A DNA stretch of 64,000 nucleotides from Chloroflexota bacterium (GCA_028873975.1 JAPPMO010000082.1:1-64000), one strand, 5' to 3'; shown: positions 1 to 9,973, counted from the first letter of the stretch. Numbers and translations are program-made. Notes: generated by a model not told the origin, from the letters alone.

Positions 1-275
1 TCAGTTTAGATTCCCAACATTTCAGCCGCTATCATTTTGATGCGATTGCCCTGGTCTAAATTCGCTGGGGATGACTGTTGCCGCTTAAGAAAAATTGTTA
101 GAATATCCGTAGCGATACTCATCTCCCAAGAACCGCTTGGCGCGTGACCGGCGAGAAGGTCTGCCGCGCTCGCACAAATCCAGAAACGCGTTCCGCTCAC
201 ACGGATGGTGGTTTGTAAAATAAGAGCGAAAATGATCTGCTTCCAGCGCGTTCATTGGCGGCGAACGAGGATTGC

Positions 276-1685
276 ATGGCAATCTTAACCATGAAATTCG
301 GCGGGGGCTCGCTGGGGACGGCCAAGGCGCTCGTCCAAGTATTGGCTATCATCATTGAGGAGGCCAAACGCTGGGACCGCATTTTGATCGTGGCGTCGGC
401 GCTGGAGGGTGTCACGGACATGCTGCTCGAGGCTGCGCTACTCGCCAGAGTCGGCGACCAGAGGGGCTATCGCCGTATCGCCGCTACTTTGCGCACGCGG
501 CACATGGCTTTGGTCGATCAATTGCCCTTCGATACCTCCGATCGCAACGCGCTCAAAGCGGACATCGACCAGTTGCTTTCCGACATGCTTGACCAATGTC
601 AGAAAGTAGCCAAGAACCTCAATGACGAGCTGCTGCCCAGTATGAGCGATGCCGTGGTCGCTGTGGGCGAACGGCTGTCAGCGCGGATCATCGCCGCTTT
701 GCTGCGCCAGAATGATATCCGCGGCGTCACCGTCGATGGCACGGAATTGATCGTCACCGACGACGTGCATGGCAATGCGAATCCGATCTTGCAGCGCAGC
801 GCCGAGAACGTCCAGGACCTGCTCCTGCCCATGCTTGAACGTGAGATTATGCCGGTTGTGACCGGGTACATCGGCGCGACCGAAGGGGGAGAAACCACAA
901 CGCTCGGTCGCGGCGGAACGGATTTCACCGCTTCGGTACTGAGCGCGCTGCTGGGAGCGGAGGCGCTGTGGATCTGGACCGATGTCGACGGGTTGATGTC
1001 CGCCGACCCGCGCGAAATCTCCAACGCGCGTGTGATTCCCGCGCTAGATTATAACGAGGCGGCGGAGCTGGCCTATTTCGGCGCCAAGATACTTCATGCC
1101 AAAATGATCGCGCCCCTGGCCAAAGGCGGGATTCCTTTGCGCATCAAGAATATCTACCGCCCGCAGAAGACGGGCACGGAAATCTCGCATAGCGCCGACC
1201 ACGGGGGGGCGGTCATAAAAGCCGTCACTTCCATCCAGGGCTTGGCTTTGACGCGGCCCGCAAGCGGTTCGATGGCAGGCATCACGCGGCTGGTAGGCAA
1301 TACGCTCTCCAAAACCCTGGGCATGAGCAGCGAAGTAATGATCGCCTCGCAATCTTCCAGCAGCAGCTTTCTCGTCCTGGTGATTCCAACCAGCATCGGC
1401 ATTGATGGGGTGGATCGACTTCAGCAGGCTCTGCGGAAGAAGATGGCGGAGTACCCGGAAAAGATGCCTTGGCAGATCGAAACGATCTCGCTGGTCACCG
1501 CCATCGGCAACAACATTAGTTCCTCGCCCGGGCTGCTGGCGAAAGTTCTGGCAAAACTGGATGATATTCCCGTCTTGGGGCTGGCGGTAGGACCTTCAAA
1601 TTGCAGCATGACCGTGGCGATTGCGCAAGCGGATTCGCGCGCGGCGCTTGCGCGGATTCACGAGTTGACCGTCAAAAACGGCTGA
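276..1685 (+). CDS. lysC: Aspartate kinase (aspartokinase)
   Basis: Phosphorylates L-aspartate with ATP, the first step toward lysine, threonine and methionine. The 469-residue product opens with the nucleotide-binding motif KFGGGSLG (residue 7 on; the usual form is KFGGTSVG). It has GRGGTDFTA near residue 210 and FGAKILHAKM near 268. Two ACT-type regulatory repeats follow from about residue 330 (LGMSSEVMIASQ and a second LGLAVG half), so allosteric feedback is likely. The ATG at 276 is chosen because GAGG lies 5 bases upstream; an in-frame TTG at 255 is less likely. Its stop overlaps the convergent glutamine synthetase gene by 14 bases. The 275 bases upstream show no recognisable leader. Confidence 0.93.
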   Translation: MAILTMKFGGGSLGTAKALVQVLAIIIEEAKRWDRILIVASALEGVTDMLLEAALLARVGDQRGYRRIAATLRTRHMALVDQLPFDTSDRNALKADIDQLLSDMLDQCQKVAKNLNDELLPSMSDAVVAVGERLSARIIAALLRQNDIRGVTVDGTELIVTDDVHGNANPILQRSAENVQDLLLPMLEREIMPVVTGYIGATEGGETTTLGRGGTDFTASVLSALLGAEALWIWTDVDGLMSADPREISNARVIPALDYNEAAELAYFGAKILHAKMIAPLAKGGIPLRIKNIYRPQKTGTEISHSADHGGAVIKAVTSIQGLALTRPASGSMAGITRLVGNTLSKTLGMSSEVMIASQSSSSSFLVLVIPTSIGIDGVDRLQQALRKKMAEYPEKMPWQIETISLVTAIGNNISSSPGLLAKVLAKLDDIPVLGLAVGPSNCSMTVAIAQADSRAALARIHELTVKNG

Positions 1686-3006
1686 GATAGCGCTCGAGTT
1701 CCCAAGATGTGACTTGCCTGTTATATTCGGCGCATTCGTGGCGTTTGGCGGCGATGTATCGGTCACTGACATAAGGTCCAAGCGCGGAAAGAATCACTTC
1801 GTCTTCACTAAGCGCGTCGAGCGCTTCATCAAGGGACTGCGGCAGCACCTCGATATGGCGCATGCGACCGCTGGTGCGGCGCATAAGCGTCTCTTCCAGC
1901 GGCTCCGGCAGCGGCATCTTGTGCCTGATGCCATCGAGCCCAGCCTGTAACATGACCGCCATCGCCAGATAAGGATTGGCGGTCGGGTCGGGACAGCGCA
2001 ATTCCAAACGCGTATGATATTCCTTGCCCGGAACGGTACTTGGCACGCGGATCAAGGCATTGCGATTCACATGCGCCCAAGTGACGTCTACCGGTGCTTC
2101 GAAGCTGGTGCCCAGCCGCTTGTAGGAATTAACCAGCGGCGCCAAGACCGCGCACATGGCGCGCGCGTGCTCCAACTGTCCCGCCAGGAAGAACTTGGCG
2201 ACCTCCGACAAACCATATTCGCCTTCCTTGTCCGCAAAGAGGTTTACGCCGGTTGCGACATCGTGAAGGCTTTGATGGGTATGCATGCCGGAGCCGGGAA
2301 AGTCGGCATGAGGGCGCGGCATGAAAGTACAGTAGCAATCGCCTGCTCTGGCAATCGTCTTCAGCGCTATGCGGGCGGTCAAAACATTGTCCGCGGATCG
2401 CAAGGCGTCGTCGTATTGAAAATCAATTTCGTGTTGCCCCATGCCCGTCTCCGAATGGGTCGAATCCACACGGATGCCTATCTTGCCCAAAGCCGTGAGC
2501 ATTGACCGCCCGATCGATTGAATCGGAGCGTCGGTCAAGTCGAAATACCCGGCAATGTCATGATTGGCGACAATTTGCGGCTTTCCTTTCTCGTCGAAAG
2601 GAAAGAGAAAATACTCCAGTTCCATGCCTGTCTTGAAGAGAAAACCCATGCGCCTGGCTTGTTCAAGCACCTTGGCCAACAGATTGCGCGGATCGCCGAT
2701 AAAGGGATCGCCGTTCTGCGTACAAATTGAACAGATCAGCCTCGCGGTTTTGTCCTCGCCATCCGTCCAAGGCAAAACAACAAAGCTTGACAAGTCCGGC
2801 GCCAAGATCATGTCGCTTTCCGCGACCCGAGCGAAACCTTCGATAGCGGAGCCGTCAAAATGCGATCCGTTTTCGAGTACATTTTCCAATTCCAGAGCCG
2901 GGATCATGATGCTCTTGACCAAGCCCGTGATATCGGTGAACCAGAGCGCGACAAACCGGACCCGTTCTTCCTGAACAGTCTGCAAGACTTCAGTTGCCGT
3001 GAACAT
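1672..3006 (-). CDS. glnA: Type I glutamine synthetase
   Basis: Makes glutamine from glutamate, ammonia and ATP. At 444 residues it has the size of the short GSI-alpha class (the Bacillus enzyme is also 444). The beta-grasp domain carries FDGSAIEGFARVAESDM. The catalytic domain shows MELEYFLF, the HQSL nucleotide motif and the glutamate-flap region TSFEAP. NRNALIRVP and RCPDPTANPYLA hold the substrate arginines. The flap region departs from the usual YEAP...SAQNRS form, so a gamma-glutamyl-ligase paralogue role is possible. ATG at 3006 has AGGGTGG three bases upstream. It follows aroQ by 113 bases and may have its own promoter. Confidence 0.85.
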   Translation of the reverse strand: MFTATEVLQTVQEERVRFVALWFTDITGLVKSIMIPALELENVLENGSHFDGSAIEGFARVAESDMILAPDLSSFVVLPWTDGEDKTARLICSICTQNGDPFIGDPRNLLAKVLEQARRMGFLFKTGMELEYFLFPFDEKGKPQIVANHDIAGYFDLTDAPIQSIGRSMLTALGKIGIRVDSTHSETGMGQHEIDFQYDDALRSADNVLTARIALKTIARAGDCYCTFMPRPHADFPGSGMHTHQSLHDVATGVNLFADKEGEYGLSEVAKFFLAGQLEHARAMCAVLAPLVNSYKRLGTSFEAPVDVTWAHVNRNALIRVPSTVPGKEYHTRLELRCPDPTANPYLAMAVMLQAGLDGIRHKMPLPEPLEETLMRRTSGRMRHIEVLPQSLDEALDALSEDEVILSALGPYVSDRYIAAKRHECAEYNRQVTSWELERYLSRF

Positions 3007-3040
3007 AATCCACCCTGTCTGATTTTCCTGCCTGAAGTCA

Positions 3041-3046
3041 AGTATA
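3041..3046 (-). promoter_or_regulatory. Possible -10 element for glnA
   Basis: The minus strand reads TATACT 35-40 bases upstream of the glnA start. No good -35 lies 17 bases upstream (TTCTAA), so independent transcription of glnA is only suggested. Confidence 0.3.
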
Positions 3047-3119
3047 CGTGGCGGGGACGCGCTTAGAATACTGACGAGATAGCCAAATTTATGCGCCGGT
3101 ATTCATTTTCTTTTAACAG

Positions 3120-3569
3120 TTAGCCAGCCAAAATATCCCACTGACGGAGAAGGGCATCCACCGCCAGGACGTAGCTGTGCCAGCCAAAACCGGCAATATG
3201 GCCCAGGCATACGCCCGACAAAACCGACTTGTGTCTAAAGGGTTCCCGCCCATGGATATTCGAGATATGAACTTCGATCACAGGCAAAGCGATCGCGGCA
3301 ATGGCGTCGCGCAATGCGATTGATGTATGCGTATAAGCGCCCGGATTGAAGACGACGCCGTCCGCCCAGCCACGCGCCTCATGCAAACGATCAATTAAGA
3401 CGCCTTCGTGATTCGACTGTTCTACGCGTAACGCGATCTCAAAAGGCTTGACATGTTGCCGGAGCGCGCTATTGATTGCCTCCAGCGTCATACTGCCATA
3501 GATCTCCGGCTGCCGCGTACCCAGCAGGTTCAAATTGGGACCGTGCAAGATCAGCATCCCTTTTGACAT
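3120..3569 (-). CDS. aroQ: Type II 3-dehydroquinate dehydratase
   Basis: Dehydrates 3-dehydroquinate to 3-dehydroshikimate, step three of the shikimate pathway. The 149-residue length is typical of the dodecameric type II enzyme. Visible motifs are [17 protein letters not shown] with the catalytic Arg/Tyr loop, [16 protein letters not shown] and the catalytic histidine in [17 protein letters not shown] at 3569 sits 17 bases after the aroKB stop. It is the last clear member of the aro operon before glnA. Confidence 0.95.
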   Translation of the reverse strand: MSKGMLILHGPNLNLLGTRQPEIYGSMTLEAINSALRQHVKPFEIALRVEQSNHEGVLIDRLHEARGWADGVVFNPGAYTHTSIALRDAIAAIALPVIEVHISNIHGREPFRHKSVLSGVCLGHIAGFGWHSYVLAVDALLRQWDILAG

Positions 3570-3586
3570 ATTCTTATTGCCCTTCG

Positions 3587-5101
3587 TTACAAGACCGCCA
3601 AGACTTCTTCTTTGGGCAATCCCTCAACAACTGTCGCTTCCCCTAAAGCCTTCAACAGGACAAAGCGTGATTTGCCCGCCCGCCATTTTTTGTCGGTAGA
3701 CATGGCCGCGTACCATGCTTCGGGATTCAATTCGATATCCACCGGCAAGCCGATTCTTTCAAATGTGGATATGACTTTCTGGACTAACTGTTCATCAATC
3801 AAGCCGCAATTGCGGGACAACTGAGCGGCTTTGCAAATGCCGATGGCGACCGCCTCGCCATGCGGAACGCTGTACTGCGTTACTTTTTCGATCGCATGCC
3901 CGAAAGTATGTCCCAAATTGAGATGGGCGCGGATTCCCCGCTCGTAGGGATCTTCTTCGACCACTTCGACTTTGACCTGGATCGCTTGTCGCAGCAGATT
4001 TACCAGGTTTTTCTTCTCCCAGTTTTCGGGATCCAGCAGCGTGGGCTGCGAAATCAAGCCGTGTTTGATCACTTCCGCCATGCCACATCGCCATTGCAGC
4101 GGCGGCAGGCTCTGCAAAACGTCCGTATCGACCAAGACCGCCTCGGGCTGTTTGAAGGCGCCAATCAAGTTTTTGCCCTGCGGCATGTCGACGCCGACCT
4201 TGCCGCCCACACTTGAATCCACCATCGCCAGCAAGGTAGTCGGCGCCTGAATCAATCGAATTCCGCGCATATATGTCGCGGCGACATAACCAGCCACATC
4301 TCCCAGGACGCCGCCGCCGAGCGCAAGCAAGGTCGTGTTGCGATCGGCGCCAAGCGCGAGCATCTCATCATAGATCGATGACACCGTTTCCAGATTCTTG
4401 TATTCTTCGCCGTCACTGATAGCTATGGTGTCGGCGCTTGGCAAGCGGCTCGCCAAGGACTCTGCATAAAGGGGAGCGACTGTCTCGTTGCTCACGATAA
4501 TCACATGGCCGCCCAGCTCAAGCGCCTTAATATGTCGGTTGATTTCGCAAAGGATGCCTCGGTCGATCCAAATGTCGTAACCGCCGGCCGGCGTTCGTAC
4601 ATGAATCCGCTCATCAAGCATCGCGACGATTTCGCAGGCGATAGCTGCAATTGTTTTGCCGCTTGTCTCGATTTGATTGGGAATCCGGGCATAGGCCGAT
4701 TGCCGCTCTTCAAAGAGCGCTTGCCAATTGGCCGCCAGTGGACGGTTATCCGCCTCAGACAATCGGGCGCTAATCTCGGCTGGGCTGGCATTCAAGCAAA
4801 TCAGCTTTCCCGTCCGCCCCATCAGGTCGCGCATTTCCGCAGGCACAAGCGCGCCGCCGCCAGTCGCGATCACCAGACCGGATTGCGCCGAAAGTTCCTG
4901 CGCCAATCCCCGTTCGACAGTCCGGAATATCGCTTCGCCATGCCGCTTGAAGATCTCCGGGATCGGCAAGCCAAAACGCGTTTCGATGACAAGGTCCATA
5001 TCGACGAACTGTCGCTCAAGCTTTTCGGCGACTCGTTCCCCGACTGTTGACTTGCCCGTTCCCATAAAGCCGGTGATGACGATGTTTTCCCCGCTGCTCA
5101 T
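3587..5101 (-). CDS. aroKB: Shikimate kinase / 3-dehydroquinate synthase fusion
   Basis: A bifunctional 504-residue protein. Residues 1 to about 165 are shikimate kinase: P-loop [12 protein letters not shown] substrate Asp, GGGA. Residues from about 170 are DHQ synthase: [34 protein letters not shown] and zinc ligands in GMAEVIKHG and [13 protein letters not shown]. It thus covers steps two and five of the shikimate pathway. The ATG at 5101 forms an ATGA overlap with the aroC stop, which favours it over the upstream in-frame start at 5122. The order is a gene fusion of the aroK-aroB pair that is adjacent in many bacteria. Confidence 0.94.
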   Translation of the reverse strand: MSSGENIVITGFMGTGKSTVGERVAEKLERQFVDMDLVIETRFGLPIPEIFKRHGEAIFRTVERGLAQELSAQSGLVIATGGGALVPAEMRDLMGRTGKLICLNASPAEISARLSEADNRPLAANWQALFEERQSAYARIPNQIETSGKTIAAIACEIVAMLDERIHVRTPAGGYDIWIDRGILCEINRHIKALELGGHVIIVSNETVAPLYAESLASRLPSADTIAISDGEEYKNLETVSSIYDEMLALGADRNTTLLALGGGVLGDVAGYVAATYMRGIRLIQAPTTLLAMVDSSVGGKVGVDMPQGKNLIGAFKQPEAVLVDTDVLQSLPPLQWRCGMAEVIKHGLISQPTLLDPENWEKKNLVNLLRQAIQVKVEVVEEDPYERGIRAHLNLGHTFGHAIEKVTQYSVPHGEAVAIGICKAAQLSRNCGLIDEQLVQKVISTFERIGLPVDIELNPEAWYAAMSTDKKWRAGKSRFVLLKALGEATVVEGLPKEEVLAVL

Positions 5102-6276
5102 AGGTCGTATCCAAAGCGCCACTCGATATTGTCCATCGGCAGGTCGCTTACGCGGTTGCGGCGCAAAGCGGCGAAGCGCGGCTTCATTTCTTCAATGCTG
5201 TCCCCACCCAGTTTTTCCAGCAGCGCCTCAGCCAGCACAATCGCCATCATGGCTTCGCCAACTGGCACCGCCCGCGGCAAAGCGCAGAAATCGCTGCGTT
5301 CGTAAACCGTCATATTGGGCGCGCCGCTGGCCAGGTCAACAGAAGCAGCGCCGCGCAGCATGGTGGATATCGGCTTCATGGCAACGCGCACCACGATGGG
5401 CTGGCCCGTGGAAATCCCGCCTTCCAAGCCGCCGGCGCGGTTGGTCTTGCGGGACAAATTGCCGTCGGCGTCAACGGTGATTTCGTCGTGTACTTGTGAC
5501 CCGCGCTTGCCGGCGTTCTCGAAAGCGCTGCCGATTTCCGCTCCCTTCATGGCTTGTATGCTGACCATTGCCGCCACCAGTTTGCCGTCCAATTTGCGGT
5601 CGTAATGGACATGCGATCCCAAGCCCGGCGGCAGGCCGCGGGCGACAACTTCAAAGACGCCGCCCAGCGTATCCTTGTCGATTTTGACCTGTCGGATTGC
5701 CGCGTGCATGCGTTCCGCCGCAGCCGCGTCGGGGCAGCGCACATCGTTGTCTTCGTTGCGGGCGATCCGTTCCTCCAAAGGCATGGCAGCCAGATCCGCC
5801 TTGACATCCCCCAATTGGACCACGTATCCGTCAATCTTGATGCCGAACTCGTCCAGGAAGCGCTTGCAGATCCCGCCGATGGCCACGCGCATCGTAGTTT
5901 CCCGGGCGCTGGCGCGTTCCAGCGACAGCCGCAATTCGCGATAGCCGTATTTGAGCGCGCCGGTCAAATCGGCGTGCCCCGGGCGCGGCGTCGTGATCGG
6001 CGTGATATCGCGCTCCTTCCAACTTTTGAAATCGCGATTCTGAACGTGCAGCGCGATAGGAGCGCCCGTTGTCATGCCGTTCATCAAGCCCGAGGTGATG
6101 AGGATCTTGTCTTTCTCGATCTGCATGCGCCCGCCGGAACCATAACCCTTTTGGCGCCGGCGCAAATCTCTGTTGATATCCTCAACCGACAGCGGCAAGC
6201 CAGCCGGCATGCCTTCCAGAATGGCGGTCAAGCCAGGACCATGGCTTTCGCCCGCGGTGAAAAATCGAATTGGCAT
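5098..6276 (-). CDS. aroC: Chorismate synthase
   Basis: Converts EPSP to chorismate using reduced FMN. The 392-residue sequence shows the family signatures GESHGPGL near the N-terminus, RRQKGYGSGGRMQIEKD and RPGHADLTGALKYGYRELR, followed by ERASARETTMRVA. The C-terminal end has VPVGEAMMAIVLAEALLEK. It lies between aroE (6 bases upstream) and aroKB (ATGA overlap), consistent with translational coupling. Confidence 0.96.
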   Translation of the reverse strand: MPIRFFTAGESHGPGLTAILEGMPAGLPLSVEDINRDLRRRQKGYGSGGRMQIEKDKILITSGLMNGMTTGAPIALHVQNRDFKSWKERDITPITTPRPGHADLTGALKYGYRELRLSLERASARETTMRVAIGGICKRFLDEFGIKIDGYVVQLGDVKADLAAMPLEERIARNEDNDVRCPDAAAAERMHAAIRQVKIDKDTLGGVFEVVARGLPPGLGSHVHYDRKLDGKLVAAMVSIQAMKGAEIGSAFENAGKRGSQVHDEITVDADGNLSRKTNRAGGLEGGISTGQPIVVRVAMKPISTMLRGAASVDLASGAPNMTVYERSDFCALPRAVPVGEAMMAIVLAEALLEKLGGDSIEEMKPRFAALRRNRVSDLPMDNIEWRFGYDL

Positions 6277-6282
6277 GTCGGT

Positions 6283-7155
6283 TTAGTCCTTGACCTCGAT
6301 CTGATTTTCGTCTCTAGATCTTGCCGTATTCTCCAAAGCCGCTTGCGCCGCGCGAAGCATCACATCAACCGGCGGGGCGACGCCGGTCCAGATCTTGAAA
6401 GAAAGCGCGCCTTGCCGCGCCAGCATGCCCAAGCCGCCAATCGCCCTGCCGCCGCGCGCGACGCACTGCCGCATCAGCGCCGTATTCGCCGGGCGGTAGA
6501 CTGTGTCGTAGACCGTCACGCCCTGTGGGAAAGGCAGACCGTGGGTCCAGGGCGACTGATTGACATGGGGATGCAAACCTACCGACGTGCAGTTGATGAT
6601 CAGCGACATGCCCCAATCCGCGGCTTCCTCCAGCGTCATCAGCGCAATACCGTCGATGCCAGCCGCGCTTCTGAGCTCCGAGACCAGTCGCTCGGCTCTC
6701 GACTTGGTGCGATTGACTATCGCCAAGTTAGCGCCGGCCCGCGCCAAGCCATAGACCACCGCCCGCGCCGCGCCCCCGGCGCCCAATATCAAAACTTGCT
6801 GGTCCGCGATCGGGACGCCATTCGCCCGCAAATCTTCGACGATGCCGTCGGCATCGGTATTGGCGCCGCTATTGTTCCTGAAGTCAACCGTATTGACCGC
6901 GCCGATCGCCCGCGCGATTGCGTCCGGGCGCACCAATTCCATGACGGCTTCCTTGTGCGGCACCGTCACATTGAGGCCGATATAACCATGATTTCGTGGT
7001 TCCTGCAGACCATAGCGCAAGATATCGGGCGGTATCGACATGGCGTCGTAGAGCCAATCCGACATGCCCAGCGCTGCAAAAGCCGCGTTGTGCATGACCG
7101 GGCTCAAGCTGTGCTCCACCGGGAAGCCGATAAGTCCTACTCGATTCTTCGTCAT
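6283..7155 (-). CDS. aroE: Shikimate dehydrogenase
   Basis: Reduces 3-dehydroshikimate to shikimate with NADPH. The 290 residues begin GLIGFPVEHSLSPVMHN (shikimate-binding serines). The catalytic lysine is in LNVTVPHKEAV, the catalytic Asp in NTDADG, and the dinucleotide fold GAGGAARAV is followed by NRTKSRAERL, where the NRT motif points to NADP specificity. ATG at 7155 follows a GGAGAAG ribosome site. Part of the aro operon. Confidence 0.95.
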   Translation of the reverse strand: MTKNRVGLIGFPVEHSLSPVMHNAAFAALGMSDWLYDAMSIPPDILRYGLQEPRNHGYIGLNVTVPHKEAVMELVRPDAIARAIGAVNTVDFRNNSGANTDADGIVEDLRANGVPIADQQVLILGAGGAARAVVYGLARAGANLAIVNRTKSRAERLVSELRSAAGIDGIALMTLEEAADWGMSLIINCTSVGLHPHVNQSPWTHGLPFPQGVTVYDTVYRPANTALMRQCVARGGRAIGGLGMLARQGALSFKIWTGVAPPVDVMLRAAQAALENTARSRDENQIEVKD

Positions 7156-7192
7156 TGCTTCTTCTCCGCCGCCGGCAGCGCTAACAGGGGGC

Positions 7193-8509
7193 TTAGGCCG
7201 GCTCGATATGAGCGCCGCAGCCGATCAGCGTCTCGGCGAAACCTGGAAAGGAATCCGCCACGCAAGCCGCGTCAGTGACGAGCGTTTCGCCGGAAGCGAC
7301 TGTTCCCGCGATCGTCATGCTCATGGCGATGCGATGATCGTCGTGCCCATCCACATCGGCGCCCGACAATTGCTGTGGGCCAAGGATCCGGAATCCGTCC
7401 TCGCGCTCTTCGATCTCCGCGCCCATTTTGCGCAATTCGCCCGCCATAACCGCGATGCGATCGGTCTCTTTCACGCGCAGCTCGCGCGCATCCCGCACAA
7501 TCGTCTCGCCATGGGCGCGCAGCGCGGCGATCATCAAGATTGGGAATTCGTCGATCATTCTTACAACCGTTTCGCCGCCGATCTCAATGCCCTTCAATGC
7601 GCTGGTCCGCACACGGATTTCACCGATCATTTCGCCAGATTCGATTGTACGGTAGGTGGTGCTGATATCAGCATCCATCGCTTCCAAAACACCCAGCAGT
7701 CCGGTCCGCGTCGGATTCAAATTGACGCCCGTGACCGTCAAGTCGCTGTCCGGCGTCAACAAGCCCGCCACCAAAAGAAAAGCCGCCGAAGAAAAATCGC
7801 CCGGAATCGTCAAATCCAGAGGCTCGAGCGTTTGCGGCGGGTGCAATGTCATCCTGTTATGATTCTCGTCATCAATGTCAATTCTCACGCCCATAGAGCG
7901 CAGCATGCGTTCGGTGTGATCGCGCGTCGGTCCCGGCTGAATCACTGTGGTGGGAGCATCGGCAAAGAGCGCTGCCAGCAAGATCGCGCTCTTCACTTGG
8001 GCGCTGGCCACAGGCAATTCGTAGGTGGTCCCGCGCAACTGGGAGCGCTGTATCCTCAGCGGGCAGCAGCCATCCGTCGAGTCTATTTGCGCGCCCATGC
8101 TTTGCAATGGCGCTGTAATGCGCTTCATCGGTCGCCGCCGCAATTGCTCGCTTCCGTCCAGGACGCTGGGGAAAGGCTGCCCAACCATAATGCCCGCCAG
8201 CAAGCGAATGCCGGTCCCGGCGTTTTTCAAATCCAGCGCTTGATCCGCCTGGCGCAGTTCCCCGCCGTGAATGGTCAAGGTATTGGCGTCGTGGCGCTCG
8301 ATCCTGGCGCCCAAGTCACGCATCGCGCCCAGCGTCGCTTCCGTATCGCCAGCCGCCAGCCAATTGCGAATATGCGAGCTGCCCGCGGCGATTGCCCCCA
8401 ACATAGCTGCGCGGTGCGAAAGCGATTTGTCGCCCGGTATCGTCGTGCTGCCGAGCAGCTTGCCGCCGGGAGAGGCCAACAACTGGCTGTGTCTATCGTC
8501 CCTTTTCAT
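7193..8509 (-). CDS. aroA: EPSP synthase (3-phosphoshikimate 1-carboxyvinyltransferase)
   Basis: Transfers enolpyruvyl from PEP to shikimate-3-phosphate. The 438-residue product shows PGDKSLSHRAAML, the PEP-binding loop NAGTGIRLLAG, VASAQVKSAILLAALFAD, EFPILMIAA and the C-terminal DHRIAMSM. The PEP loop has Leu where E. coli-type class I enzymes have Pro101, as in several class II or divergent enzymes. The ATG overlaps the tyrA coding end by 17 bases, so the two are probably translationally coupled. Confidence 0.95.
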   Translation of the reverse strand: MKRDDRHSQLLASPGGKLLGSTTIPGDKSLSHRAAMLGAIAAGSSHIRNWLAAGDTEATLGAMRDLGARIERHDANTLTIHGGELRQADQALDLKNAGTGIRLLAGIMVGQPFPSVLDGSEQLRRRPMKRITAPLQSMGAQIDSTDGCCPLRIQRSQLRGTTYELPVASAQVKSAILLAALFADAPTTVIQPGPTRDHTERMLRSMGVRIDIDDENHNRMTLHPPQTLEPLDLTIPGDFSSAAFLLVAGLLTPDSDLTVTGVNLNPTRTGLLGVLEAMDADISTTYRTIESGEMIGEIRVRTSALKGIEIGGETVVRMIDEFPILMIAALRAHGETIVRDARELRVKETDRIAVMAGELRKMGAEIEEREDGFRILGPQQLSGADVDGHDDHRIAMSMTIAGTVASGETLVTDAACVADSFPGFAETLIGCGAHIEPA

Positions 8510-9380
8510 AGTTATCCGCCCATTCCTTCCGCGCGCGCCTTATTGGTTGCAAGGACTGGCTCAAGCGCTGCTCGTCGCCGCCGATCAACATCGTCTCCAG
8601 CATTGCCAACTGCATGCGAAACTGCGCCAGCAAGGTGGCGACAGCCTTGGTATTGGTGCTCAAAATGTCCCCCATCATGGTCACATCGCTGGCCGCCAGG
8701 CGACTGGTATCGCGAAATCCCCCCGCCGCCAATTCCCAGTAGGCGCTGTCAGCCCGCGCTTGATTGGCGACCGTCGCCACCAAAGTCGCGCTCAAGAGAT
8801 AGGGCAAGTGACTGATGCCGGCCACAATCTGATCGTGCCTCTCCGCGTCCATTTCGATAGGGATGGCGCCCAGCGTTTCCACCAGCGATAGCGTCCGCAG
8901 CCGCGCCGCCGGCGTGGTGCGGCGGGACGGGCAGAGCACAAATGGGCGATTGGCATACAAGGCGCGGTCGGATTCCTCGATGCCCCCATTTTCCTTGCCA
9001 GTCATGGGATGCCCGCCCATGGCATTGACGCCGACGGGCAAGTTCGCCATGGCATCGACAATATCCTGCTTGGTGCTGCCAATATCGACGACCAGGGTGT
9101 TCGAACGCAAGAAGGAGCCGATGCGCATCTTCAGCATCTCGACGATGACACGCACCGGCGCGGCGAGTATGACAACGTCGGCGTGATTAACGCCCCCAAA
9201 GAGGTCATCCGTGGCGCAGTCGACAAATCCTTCCCGCAGCCCGTAAGAACGCGCCGCCTCGCAAGAGTCGATGCCGGTGATATGATCGGCGTGATCGCGC
9301 AGCGCCAGAGCCAGCGACCCGCCCATCAGCCCCATGCCGACTATGGAAAGATGACGCGCCCGAAAGCTGGCTCCGATCAT
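8493..9380 (-). CDS. tyrA: Prephenate dehydrogenase
   Basis: Oxidatively decarboxylates prephenate to 4-hydroxyphenylpyruvate for tyrosine. The 295 residues carry the NAD-binding GMGLMGGSLALAL, DIGSTK, the conserved GGHPMTGKENGGIE and the helix motif HDQIVAGISHLPYLL. There is no C-terminal ACT domain, so tyrosine feedback would have to act without one. Its ATG overlaps the aroH stop as ATGA. Prephenate dehydratase, the phenylalanine branch, is not in the window. Confidence 0.93.
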   Translation of the reverse strand: MIGASFRARHLSIVGMGLMGGSLALALRDHADHITGIDSCEAARSYGLREGFVDCATDDLFGGVNHADVVILAAPVRVIVEMLKMRIGSFLRSNTLVVDIGSTKQDIVDAMANLPVGVNAMGGHPMTGKENGGIEESDRALYANRPFVLCPSRRTTPAARLRTLSLVETLGAIPIEMDAERHDQIVAGISHLPYLLSATLVATVANQARADSAYWELAAGGFRDTSRLAASDVTMMGDILSTNTKAVATLLAQFRMQLAMLETMLIGGDEQRLSQSLQPIRRARKEWADNYEKGR

Positions 9381-9769
9381 GACGATTCCCCCGCCTCGCG
9401 CGCTTTATAATCATCCGCCAGGTCGGGGCGCAACTGGGCGGCATCGCGCAGGAAGACATGCTGAATTTCGTCAATAGACTTGTCGGTATTCCAGTGAATC
9501 AGCACGCGAATGCACATGGGCAGACCATGTTGCACATCCGCTTCCTGAAAGCCCATCAGGGCGGTGCGCGTCCAGCCCATCAGGCGCGCGGCTTTGGCGG
9601 GAAAAGTATCGTCGAGCTCCGGCGTGGCGGAGAACAAGACGCTCGCTACATCATCTTCGACGATGCCGTTGCGCTCGATCATGGCGCGCAACAGTTCCTG
9701 AGTCGCTGACAGTATCGCCTGGTTTGAGTTGGATGCCACCGTGATGGCGCCCCGTACCCCTCTCATCAT
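9377..9769 (-). CDS. aroH: AroH-class chorismate mutase
   Basis: Rearranges chorismate to prephenate, feeding the adjacent tyrA. The 130-residue protein starts MMRGVRGAITV, the canonical start of the Bacillus-type (BsCM) mutase. It contains the catalytic-arginine segment CIRVLIHWNTD and ends with FLRDAAQLRPDL. An in-frame TTG at 9790 lies inside the ribosome-site region and would add seven residues; the ATG at 9769, with AGGAG 10 bases upstream, matches the family start better. It is the first gene of the aro operon, 23 bases after a terminator hairpin. Confidence 0.94.
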   Translation of the reverse strand: MMRGVRGAITVASNSNQAILSATQELLRAMIERNGIVEDDVASVLFSATPELDDTFPAKAARLMGWTRTALMGFQEADVQHGLPMCIRVLIHWNTDKSIDEIQHVFLRDAAQLRPDLADDYKAREAGESS

Positions 9770-9792
9770 CAATTGAACGCTCCTCTTCAAAC

Positions 9793-9824
9793 AAAAAAGG
9801 CGCTGAGCATTTCACTCTGCGCCT
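9793..9824 (-). terminator. Terminator hairpin just upstream of aroH (possible attenuator)
   Basis: Read on the minus strand, AGGCGC-A-GAG, a 7-base loop, CTC-A-GCGCCT and then a run of T. The 9-bp stem plus T-tract is a clear intrinsic terminator lying between the aro promoter and the aroH ribosome site. That is the position of an attenuator rather than of an operon end. Confidence 0.8.
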
Positions 9825-9852
9825 CGATGTTTTGTCTTAATCGACTTGATCT

Positions 9853-9939
9853 TCAGTTGCCAGCGCGAAACAGCCCAACCCGGTCTATGCAGTTTGGGAA
9901 GCAATAATAACGCAAACTGGCGAACTGTAAATGTTGCAT
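9853..9939 (-). other. Possible 28-codon leader peptide ahead of the aro attenuator
   Basis: An ATG at 9939 opens a 28-codon frame with two adjacent Tyr codons (11-12) and three Phe codons (6, 14, 24), ending at a TGA 28 bases before the terminator hairpin. The segment GCGCTG over codons 25-27 can pair with CAGCGC in the terminator 3' arm, giving a candidate antiterminator. There is no convincing ribosome-binding site, so this remains a hypothesis. Confidence 0.3.
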
Positions 9940-9973
9940 GTGATTATGACATTCTCAGAACCATGTCGTTTGA

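Noticed and set aside
6..200. 64-codon minus-strand frame at the window edge
   Set aside because: No ribosome site, no recognisable motif and overlap with another spurious frame; not supportable as a gene.
1..275. Possible lysine riboswitch upstream of lysC
   Set aside because: No paired elements resembling the lysine aptamer or a terminator hairpin could be found in these bases.
5554..7278. Long open frame (574 codons) on the plus strand opposite aroC and aroE
   Set aside because: It is antisense to two clearly recognisable enzymes and shows no domain; G+C-rich codon bias keeps the opposite strand open. The same holds for 7064-8815 and 10410-12449.
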